Assembly: GCA_031382215.1 (NCBI GenBank)
Contig: JANMYQ010000267.1
Span: 1 to 33,547, forward strand
Reading direction: 5' to 3'
Source of the DNA: LGRD01 sp031382215
GTDB taxonomy: Bacteria; Pseudomonadota; Gammaproteobacteria; Burkholderiales; Burkholderiaceae_C
Length of the DNA: 33,547 nucleotides
Each line of letters opens with the position of its first letter. The first letter of the stretch is position 1. Shown piece by piece: positions 1 to 6,725 of the stretch. The notes below the pieces were generated by a model. It was not told the DNA's origin, ran no database searches, and saw only the letters and a list, made by a program, of their open reading frames with translations. Position numbers and translations under genes: made by a program.

Positions 1-1175
1 TCGAAGGCACGGGCAGCACGCTGGAGAAAACCGCCGAACAAGCCGCGGCCGACGTTCCCAAGCTGAGCGACGACGACCGCGCCCGGCTGCTCACCGAGCT
101 GCACCAGGTGCAATCCGAGCTGTCCACGCTGCAGGGCGAAAGCCCGCTGATCCTGCCCACCGTCGACTACCAGGCGGTGGCCAGCGTCGTCGGCGACTGG
201 ACCGGGATCCCCGTCGGCCGCATGGCGGCCAACGAGATCGACACCATCCTCAAGCTGCCCACGTTGCTGGGCCAGCGCGTGATCGGCCAGGACCACGCGA
301 TGGAGATGATCGCCAAGCGCATCCAGACCAGCCGCGCGGGCCTGGACAACCCGAGCAAGCCGATCGGCGTGTTCATGCTCGCCGGCACCTCCGGCGTGGG
401 CAAGACCGAGACCGCGCTGGCGCTGGCCGAAGCGCTGTACGGCGGCGAGCAGAACCTGATCACGATCAACATGAGCGAGTTCCAGGAGGCGCACACCGTC
501 TCCACGCTCAAGGGCGCGCCGCCCGGTTATGTGGGTTACGGCGAAGGCGGCGTGATGACCGAAGCGGTGCGCCGCAAACCCTACAGCGTGGTGCTGCTCG
601 ACGAGGTTGAAAAGGCCCACCCCGACGTGCACGAGATGTTCTTCCAGGTCTTCGACAAAGGTTTCATGGAAGACGGCGAGGGCCGCTTCATCGACTTCAA
701 GAACACGCTTATCCTGCTGACCACCAATGCCGGCACCGAGCTGATCGCCAGCATGTGCAAGGACCCCGAGTTGATGCCCGACGCCGAAGGCCTGGCCAAG
801 GCGCTGCGCGAGCCGCTGCTGAAGATCTTCCCGCCCGCGCTGCTGGGCAGGCTGGTGACCATTCCGTACTACCCGCTGAGCGACGACATGCTCGGGCAGA
901 TCGTCAAGCTGCAACTCAACCGCATCAAGAAGCGCGTCGAGGCGCGCTACAAGATTCCGTTCGATTACGGCGACGAGGTGGTCAAGCTGGTGGTGAGCCG
1001 CTGCACCGAGAGCGAATCGGGCGGGCGGATGATCGACGCGATATTGACCAACCCGATGTTGCCGGACATCAGCCGCGAGTTCTTGACGCGGATGATGGAC
1101 GGGCGCCCGATCGAAAGGGTGCAGGTGGGCGCGAGCGAAGCTGGCTTCACCTACGACTTCAACCCCGTGGCTTGA
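1..1175 (+). CDS. tssH: ClpV (TssH) AAA+ ATPase, C-terminal part (5' end outside window)
   Basis: T6SS disaggregase that remodels and recycles the contracted TssB/TssC sheath in the cytoplasm. The reading frame is open from base 3, so the gene enters from the left; about 390 codons are visible, covering the end of the middle region and the whole second ATPase domain. Seen: the linker motif VVGDWTGIPVGRM, a Walker A (GTSGVGKT, about bases 393-419), the ClpB/ClpV pore loop GYVGYGEGG, a Walker B (VVLLDEVEKAHP), sensor 1 (LLTTNAG) and a sensor-2-like SGGRMID. The short C-terminal end and the T6SS cargo downstream favour ClpV over housekeeping ClpB. The next gene begins 22 bases after the stop, so co-transcription is likely. 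ClpB remains a weaker alternative because the N-terminal domain is not visible. Confidence 0.93.
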   Translation, partial: EGTGSTLEKTAEQAAADVPKLSDDDRARLLTELHQVQSELSTLQGESPLILPTVDYQAVASVVGDWTGIPVGRMAANEIDTILKLPTLLGQRVIGQDHAMEMIAKRIQTSRAGLDNPSKPIGVFMLAGTSGVGKTETALALAEALYGGEQNLITINMSEFQEAHTVSTLKGAPPGYVGYGEGGVMTEAVRRKPYSVVLLDEVEKAHPDVHEMFFQVFDKGFMEDGEGRFIDFKNTLILLTTNAGTELIASMCKDPELMPDAEGLAKALREPLLKIFPPALLGRLVTIPYYPLSDDMLGQIVKLQLNRIKKRVEARYKIPFDYGDEVVKLVVSRCTESESGGRMIDAILTNPMLPDISREFLTRMMDGRPIERVQVGASEAGFTYDFNPVA

Positions 1176-1197
1176 TCAGTCCTGGCGGGAGTTTGAA

Positions 1198-1851
1198 ATG
1201 GACATCTTCGGAGTGAGCTTTGCCGACGTGGCGTTTCCCTTTGGTTTTCAGTACAACCCGCCCGGTGAGCAGCAGGCATTCAGGGAGGCCGAGGCGGTCC
1301 GGCTGGCCGGCGTCTGGCCGGCCAAGTACAGCCTGCCGATCGGCATATGCGATTGGCTGACCAAAGCTCAGCTGGAAAGCGGTGCGTTGCCAGTGATCGA
1401 CGACTTCATCACCGTCAAGGGCGGCAAGAATTTCAACCTGCTGGCCGGCGCGCCCGGGTTCCAGGGCAACCAGTGCATCGCGGTGCTTCTCGCCAGGCTG
1501 ACCTGGAACGGTGCGAACGAGTACGTGGTCAGTGCCGGTTCGAACGTGAAATTCGTCAAGGGGAAGTGGATTCCGGACCCGGCCGATTCGAGCAAGAAGC
1601 CGGCCGGTGGCCAGGTGCACGCCGAGATGATGGCCTTTGGTGGGTTGAGGGCGTTCTTGCAGAACATCGACGGAAAGACCGCCAAGGTGCAAGTGGGTGC
1701 TGGATTCGTTTACGAGCAGAAGACCTTGAAGGTGGCAGACATCGTGGCAGAGAGTTGGTTGACGATCTCGATGAAGTCGATGTGCACCGGGTGTGCGGGC
1801 GTGCACAAGGATGTCGAGAAGATTTTCAAGAGCATGAAGTTGCACAACTAG
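1198..1851 (+). CDS. Putative deaminase-fold T6SS effector
   Basis: A 217-residue protein that I do not recognise as a named family. It carries the two zinc motifs of the cytidine-deaminase fold: HAE at residues 141-143 (GGQVHAEMMAF) and CxxC at 196-199 (SMCTGCAGVH), with hydrophobic segments between them as expected for the sheet. In toxin deaminases the His and two Cys bind zinc and the Glu is the catalytic acid. There is no signal peptide or membrane segment. The start has GGGAG about 7 bases upstream. It lies directly after tssH and two bases before the next gene, which suggests T6SS cargo acting on a cytosolic nucleic acid or nucleotide. The Pro that usually precedes the first Cys is Met here, and no partner immunity gene is evident. 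A metabolic deaminase role is possible but does not fit the context. Confidence 0.55.
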   Translation: MDIFGVSFADVAFPFGFQYNPPGEQQAFREAEAVRLAGVWPAKYSLPIGICDWLTKAQLESGALPVIDDFITVKGGKNFNLLAGAPGFQGNQCIAVLLARLTWNGANEYVVSAGSNVKFVKGKWIPDPADSSKKPAGGQVHAEMMAFGGLRAFLQNIDGKTAKVQVGAGFVYEQKTLKVADIVAESWLTISMKSMCTGCAGVHKDVEKIFKSMKLHN

Positions 1852-1853
1852 CC

Positions 1854-2858
1854 ATGAGCAAGACCGACGCCACCCGCATCACCGACACGATCGCGTTCAT
1901 CCGCACCGCTGGCGTGCCGATCGCGCATGCGGCCAAGCGCGCGACGGTGGCTGACCTGCTGCGCGACCGCGATGCCGAGCACCGCATCCCGACCACCATC
2001 AGCCCGGCGATGTCGCAAGGCTCGAATTACACGGTCGTCGGACGCGACGCGGTCCAGGATCTGCGCCACTACCGGCGCGCAATCATCCTGATCCGTGCGG
2101 CGCTGCTGGGCGCAGACCGCAACTTCGCAGCCGGCGAGGTGAACCAGTTGACCGATGCGGCCCTGCCGGCAGCGCTGGGCAGCGTGCTCGACGAAGTGAC
2201 CACGCGCCAGGCCGAGTTGAGCTTGAAGCTCGCGCAACTGAAGGCCGACCCGGTTGCGTTCCTGACCAACCACGGCATCAACATCGTCGGTGCGCCTGCG
2301 TCCGGCCCGATGGACTACGACTTCTATTTCGACTCGCTGAACCAGCTCAATGTGCTGACCTTGAAGGAGCAGAACCAGATCTGGGTGTCGGTCGAGGTGA
2401 ACGTGTTCCACCTGCATGTGCAGAAGTACGCCGGCCTGGGCACGGCGCCCAAGGCGGGGGCGGGCGGCGGGCAATGGCTGGACGTGGACGGCACGGTGGT
2501 CGTCGGCGCGCCCGACCTGATGGTCACGACGCAGTTGACCGGCTGCGCGGTCGTGTACTACCTGAGCGGCGCCAACCTGGTGGCGGCGCATGTGCAGCCG
2601 TCGGCCACGGTGAACGCCGAAGCGATCTGCACCAACCTGCGCGCTGGGGCGCGCTTGTCGAAGGCACCCGGCCAGGCAGTGAGCGGCGTGTTCGGGGCCC
2701 AGCTCGCCAAGGGCGGCGACCCGAAGAACTATTTGAAAGTCGGCAACAACAACTACTGCATCGGCGTGCGCACCGGCGGGGTGTGGAACCTGTACGCCCA
2801 GCAACGCCCGGGCGGCCTGGCGATCGGTGGCGCGAAGCTGGGTTGGAAGATCACATGA
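1854..2858 (+). CDS. Putative CNF1/BLF1-like cysteine-histidine deamidase effector
   Basis: A 334-residue protein; the ATG at 1854 is chosen because it lies two bases after the preceding stop and because the longer open frame upstream shadows that gene. The C-terminal half (about 205-330) is rich in predicted beta strands. It contains TTQLTGCAVV with Cys231, then His246 in AAHVQPS. An L-x-G-C motif followed by a His 15 residues later is the layout of the catalytic Cys/His of cytotoxic necrotizing factor 1, and BLF1 of Burkholderia has a similar arrangement. These are glutamine deamidases. A later VGVRTGGVWNLYAQQ strand is also suggestive. The N-terminal half is helical and unrecognised. Position among T6SS cargo suggests secretion. 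The assignment rests on motif layout only; a non-catalytic protein or another papain-like enzyme is possible. Confidence 0.42.
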   Translation: MSKTDATRITDTIAFIRTAGVPIAHAAKRATVADLLRDRDAEHRIPTTISPAMSQGSNYTVVGRDAVQDLRHYRRAIILIRAALLGADRNFAAGEVNQLTDAALPAALGSVLDEVTTRQAELSLKLAQLKADPVAFLTNHGINIVGAPASGPMDYDFYFDSLNQLNVLTLKEQNQIWVSVEVNVFHLHVQKYAGLGTAPKAGAGGGQWLDVDGTVVVGAPDLMVTTQLTGCAVVYYLSGANLVAAHVQPSATVNAEAICTNLRAGARLSKAPGQAVSGVFGAQLAKGGDPKNYLKVGNNNYCIGVRTGGVWNLYAQQRPGGLAIGGAKLGWKIT

Positions 2859-2886
2859 CGGTCTGCAATCCGCGCGAGGGCAAGGC

Positions 2887-3696
2887 ATGTCGAAAGTGAA
2901 AGCGGCACAACGTTCGGGCCCGACGATCGCCTCGGACCAGATTCGGCTCGACACGTCGAGCGCGCCGTGGATGGACATCGCCAAGGCCGAACTCGGCAAG
3001 AAGATCCACGAACTCACCGCGAACGACCCGTTCATCAAGTCGCTGCGCGGCGCCTTGGCGGTCGATGCACAAATGCGTGCCAGCGAGCAGACGCTCTCCA
3101 AGTTCGGCGAAGGCTCGCTGCTGCTCGGCACGCAGCCCGATGCGTGGGACCCCGGGCGCTTCAATCTTTTTTCGAGGCAACTCGTTGATCCCACCGGGCC
3201 GCTCGTCGGCCGCATGGAAGCTGACCGCCTTAGAGAACGCAACCCCGAGATCGACAAGTACTTCGACGGCCTGAAGTCCGACCCGGCGTACGACAAGAAG
3301 GGCCGCTCCTACGACATCGACTCGACCCACCAGTCGGGCGGTTACGGCCGCATCACCGCGTGGTGCGCCGCGTTCGTCAACTGGTGCCTGAGCGAGGTGG
3401 ATGTGCCGCACCTGGGTTACGCGACGGCCCGCTCGTGGCTCGACTTCGGCACGCCGGTGGCGTACCCGGTCTATGGCTGCCTGACGATCATCAAGCCGTC
3501 GGCATCGACCGGCAGCACCACCGGCCACGTGGCGTTCTTCGTCAAGATGCAGGGCAAGCGGGTGGTGCTGCTGGGCGGGAACCAGGGGGATGCGGTGTCC
3601 GAGGTGCCGTTCAACGAAGCATCGGTGCTCGGCTACCGCTGGCCGACCAAGATCGATCACTACCTGCTGGCCCAGAGCCAGGGGGTTCTGGTGTAG
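2887..3696 (+). CDS. TIGR02594-like NlpC/P60-type peptidoglycan amidase effector
   Basis: A 269-residue protein. The ATG at 2887 is preferred over an in-frame codon at 2827 because the upstream one overlaps the previous gene and yields an unrelated tail. The TIGR02594 pattern is clear: APWMDIAKAELG (26-37), a catalytic-Cys segment ITAWCAAFVNWCL (Cys160), ARSWLDFG, a His segment TGHVAFF (His214) and LLGGNQGDAV (Asn232). Family members are cysteine amidases/endopeptidases that cut peptidoglycan peptides. No signal peptide is present, so export needs a dedicated machine. Between tssH and vgrG the natural reading is a T6SS effector acting on the periplasmic wall of competitors. The next gene starts 30 bases later, but it does not look like a periplasmic immunity protein. 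Confidence 0.75.
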   Translation: MSKVKAAQRSGPTIASDQIRLDTSSAPWMDIAKAELGKKIHELTANDPFIKSLRGALAVDAQMRASEQTLSKFGEGSLLLGTQPDAWDPGRFNLFSRQLVDPTGPLVGRMEADRLRERNPEIDKYFDGLKSDPAYDKKGRSYDIDSTHQSGGYGRITAWCAAFVNWCLSEVDVPHLGYATARSWLDFGTPVAYPVYGCLTIIKPSASTGSTTGHVAFFVKMQGKRVVLLGGNQGDAVSEVPFNEASVLGYRWPTKIDHYLLAQSQGVLV

Positions 3697-3726
3697 TTCT
3701 TTGCAATCACTTTCCGGAGCACGCTC

Positions 3727-5253
3727 ATGCCCACCACACCGCTGCCCACGCTGATGAGCCCCACCGAATGGGTGAAAGGCACGTCGATGGCGCTGCACAC
3801 GCGCAGCGCGTCGCTCAAGGGCATCGACGCGGCGCTGCTGGCGTACGCGCGCACGCCGTCGGCAATGCACCTGGCCCACGTACAGGAAAAGTTCGGGGCC
3901 TGGAAGACGAGCAAGGGCCCCGGCGACGCTTGGAAGGGCAGCGGGCGCGACAAGAACCAGCTCGCCACCCTGCTCGACCAGCAGTTGCACGGGGCAGGCG
4001 ACACCGATGTGGCTGGCGGCGCACAGGCCTTCATGGAGCCGGCGCTGATCAACTCGCGGCTCGGCGCGCTGTACCTGTTCGGCCACATGGACTGCGACGA
4101 CAGCATCTTCAAGGTGGTGCTGCACGGCGCGATCGACCTGACCACGGCCTCGCTCGACTACGCGGGCGGCGGCACCAACGAGGCGATGGGTCGCGCCACC
4201 AAGGGCCTGGAAAAGGGCAAGGGCGCGGCCGGTGCGGCGGCCGACAAGATCGAGGCCAAGCTGCGCACCGTGGGCAGCCAGCAGATGCTGGGGGCCAACG
4301 TGGCGCCGCCGACCGACGGCAAGCTGCGCCAGATGTACGACAAGATCAAGGCCACCTTGTACGAGTACGCGCAGAAAATCTGGGACGCCATCCGCGAGCA
4401 ACTCGCCGGCGCCAAGCAGAAGTTCGCCGACATGCTGGCCGACCCGGGTGGCACCGCGCTGGCGGTGCTGCCGGGCATGCTGCGCAAGCTATGCGACCTG
4501 CTGGCCGGCAAATTCCTCGCGGCCGCGGTGCCCTTCATCGGCGCGGGGCTGGACATCGCCAAGGGCCTGGCCAACACCATCGACTCGGGCGTGACCAAGT
4601 TCAAGGAGTGGCTCTCTGGGCGAGACGTGGCGCTGCTGGCCGGCCACCCGGGCACCATCGTCAAGGCGATCCGGCGCGCCATGTGGTTCAGCGTGGGCGA
4701 GGGCGTGTACGACACGCTCAAGGGCGGGCTGAAGCTGGGCATGGAATTCGCCACCTATGGTGCGTCGGCCATCGCGTCGCTGATCGTGGCGGTGGTCGAA
4801 GCGCTGGTCAAGACGATCTGGCGCGTGATCGAGCTGATCCGCATGCGCAGCTTCTTCAAGCAGGCCGCGCAGTACTGGGCGGCGCGCAACGAGGCCGGCG
4901 CCTTGCACACCCGGCCGATCGCCTTCAACAACTGGTTCAAGACCTACGCGGTCGACATGCCGGCGCTGTCGGTGCTGGCGCTGAACAGCGGCGTGTGCGG
5001 CGACAAGATGCACTTCCTGAAGATGTTCAAGGACGACAACGCCGTGATCACGCAGGCCGCGTTCACTGCCGGCGCAGGCTACGTCGACGAGCTCAAGGTC
5101 TGGGGCTCGAAGTTCCTGGGCGACGCGGGCTACAGTTTTTCGAGTGAAGACCCGGTGGTGAGCGGCCTGCTGAAGCTGGCCCAGAGCCACAGCGCAGAAA
5201 CCAGCAAGGCCGGCAAGGCATGGAACGCAGCGCTGGGATTCCTGAATGCTTGA
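3727..5253 (+). CDS. Putative membrane-active (pore-forming?) T6SS effector, unknown family
   Basis: A 508-residue protein without a recognised domain. The N-terminal 90 residues (SPTEWVKGTSMALHTRS..., then GPGDAWKGSGRDKN) look like a helical leader similar to ones I associate with putative T6SS effectors; this is recollection, not a database match. A charged helical stretch rich in Ala/Lys/Glu follows (150-235). Two long hydrophobic regions lie at about 243-282 and 337-371, ending in positively charged helices. The C-terminal 110 residues are soluble-looking with several aromatic residues. Soluble ends around hydrophobic hairpins are typical of colicin-like pore formers, hence the tentative call. 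It overlaps the next gene by eight bases. A structural or immunity membrane protein is an alternative. Confidence 0.4.
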   Translation: MPTTPLPTLMSPTEWVKGTSMALHTRSASLKGIDAALLAYARTPSAMHLAHVQEKFGAWKTSKGPGDAWKGSGRDKNQLATLLDQQLHGAGDTDVAGGAQAFMEPALINSRLGALYLFGHMDCDDSIFKVVLHGAIDLTTASLDYAGGGTNEAMGRATKGLEKGKGAAGAAADKIEAKLRTVGSQQMLGANVAPPTDGKLRQMYDKIKATLYEYAQKIWDAIREQLAGAKQKFADMLADPGGTALAVLPGMLRKLCDLLAGKFLAAAVPFIGAGLDIAKGLANTIDSGVTKFKEWLSGRDVALLAGHPGTIVKAIRRAMWFSVGEGVYDTLKGGLKLGMEFATYGASAIASLIVAVVEALVKTIWRVIELIRMRSFFKQAAQYWAARNEAGALHTRPIAFNNWFKTYAVDMPALSVLALNSGVCGDKMHFLKMFKDDNAVITQAAFTAGAGYVDELKVWGSKFLGDAGYSFSSEDPVVSGLLKLAQSHSAETSKAGKAWNAALGFLNA

Positions 5254-6601
5254 GAAAGAGACCGCGCCCGCGGAGCTGCCCGCTGAGCCGCCCACTGAAC
5301 TGAGCCTGCCGGATGCGCTGCGCCTGGCGCTGGACATGCACCAGAGCCGCCAGCTCGAAGGGGCCGAGACGCTGTACCGCCGCATCCTGAAGGCCGCGCC
5401 GGAGCACCCCGATACGCTGCACTTCCTGGGCATGGTGCGGCACCAGCGCGGCCACAGTGACGAAGGCATCGCGCTGATCGAGAAGGCGGCCAGCCGGGTA
5501 CCCGGGTTTGCGGGTTTTCACAACAACCTGGGCAATATCCACGTGTCGCGCGGCGACATTGGCGCGGCCACCCAGGCCTACGAGCGCGCATCGAAGCTCG
5601 CCCCCGACTCTGCCGACCTGCAGAACAACCTGGGCGCGCTGTACCGCGCCGAACAACGTTTTGCCGAGGCACGCGCGCACTACCAGCGCGCCATCGCGCT
5701 CGACCCCAAACACCTGAACGCACACAACAACCTGGGCCTGCTGCACGCGGCCGAAGGCGACATCCAGGGCGCCATCAGCTGGTACAGCAAGGCGCTGGAG
5801 TTGATGCCCAACAACCCCGACGGTCGCAAGCTGCTCGGCTTCACCTACTACGCGATGGGCAAGACGCGCGAAGCGGCCGAGGTGTTCCGCCAGTGGCTGG
5901 CCGAAGAGCCGAACCACCCGATCGCACGCCACATGTACGCGTCGTGCTCGGGCGAAGGCGTGCCCGAGCGCGCGCCCGACGACTATGTGGAAACCACCTT
6001 CGACGGTTTTGCCGACAGCTTCGAGACCCTGCTCAACGAGAACTTGCACTACCAGGCGCCGCAGTTGTGCGCCGCGCTGCTGCAGCGCCACCTGCCCGCG
6101 CCGCAGAAGCAGTTCACTGTCCTCGATGCCGGCTGCGGCACCGGCCTGTGCGGCCCGCTGGTGGCGCCCTGGGCGCACAACCTGAGTGGTGTGGACCTGT
6201 CGCGCGGCATGCTCGACCGGGCCCAGACCAAGGGTGTGTACAGCGAACTCTTCAAGGCCGAGCTGACCGAGTTCCTGCGCGAATCGCCCGGCCAATGGGA
6301 GGTGCTGGTGTCGGCCGATACGCTGTGTTACTTCGGCGACCTGCAGGCGGTGATGGCCGCGGCAGCTTGCTCCATGCGCGCGGGTGGCACGCTGGTGTTC
6401 AGCGTGGAGACACTGCCCGAAGAGAGCGGCCCGCCGTTCAAGCTGGAGCCGCACGGGCGCTATGCCCACACTCGCACGCACGTGGAGCAGGTGCTGGCGT
6501 TGAGCGGTTTCGTGCTGCTGGAGATCGGCGCACAGACGCTGCGGCAAGAAGGCGGCAAGCCGGTGCCCGGCTGGCTGGTCGCCGCGCGCAAACACGCCTG
6601 A
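5246..6601 (+). CDS. TPR-repeat protein with C-terminal SAM-dependent methyltransferase domain
   Basis: A 451-residue fusion. Residues about 22-225 form roughly six tetratricopeptide repeats (for example NNLGALYRAEQRFAEARAHYQ and NNLGLLHAAEGDIQGAIS). Residues about 255-451 are a class I methyltransferase with motif I VLDAGCGTG at 292-300, an acidic strand GVDLSRGML, and LVSADTLCYFGDL. The TPR part would bind a protein partner, and the methyl acceptor is unknown. The ATG overlaps the stop of the preceding gene (ATGCTTGA), so the two are translationally coupled. Inside this cargo row it may modify or chaperone a secreted protein; that is inference. Similar TPR-methyltransferases also occur outside T6SS loci. 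Confidence 0.8.
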   Translation: MLEKETAPAELPAEPPTELSLPDALRLALDMHQSRQLEGAETLYRRILKAAPEHPDTLHFLGMVRHQRGHSDEGIALIEKAASRVPGFAGFHNNLGNIHVSRGDIGAATQAYERASKLAPDSADLQNNLGALYRAEQRFAEARAHYQRAIALDPKHLNAHNNLGLLHAAEGDIQGAISWYSKALELMPNNPDGRKLLGFTYYAMGKTREAAEVFRQWLAEEPNHPIARHMYASCSGEGVPERAPDDYVETTFDGFADSFETLLNENLHYQAPQLCAALLQRHLPAPQKQFTVLDAGCGTGLCGPLVAPWAHNLSGVDLSRGMLDRAQTKGVYSELFKAELTEFLRESPGQWEVLVSADTLCYFGDLQAVMAAAACSMRAGGTLVFSVETLPEESGPPFKLEPHGRYAHTRTHVEQVLALSGFVLLEIGAQTLRQEGGKPVPGWLVAARKHA

Positions 6602-6725
6602 GCTGCCCGACCGGCTGGGGTGGGAGCGGGGGGCAGATGACTTTCGTCGCTTTACCCACCCGGGGCGTTTTCCTACCCTGACCACTTAAGGCGCGCTCGT
6701 TCGGCGTGGCCGCGAACGCGCACCC
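6602..6725 (+). other. Intergenic region before vgrG, probable promoter
   Basis: These 124 bases separate the cargo row from the vgrG operon and are the longest gap in the first 11 kb of tightly spaced genes. The region is the natural place for a vgrG operon promoter. I see no consensus sigma-70 or sigma-54 boxes, and the imperfect GC-rich inverted sequence around 6691-6720 lacks a T-run, so no terminator is called. The vgrG ATG has no clear Shine-Dalgarno sequence. Confidence 0.3.

Noticed and set aside
6688..6722. Inverted GC-rich sequence before vgrG as a terminator
   Set aside because: Imperfect arms and no T-run; too weak to call in DNA of this composition.
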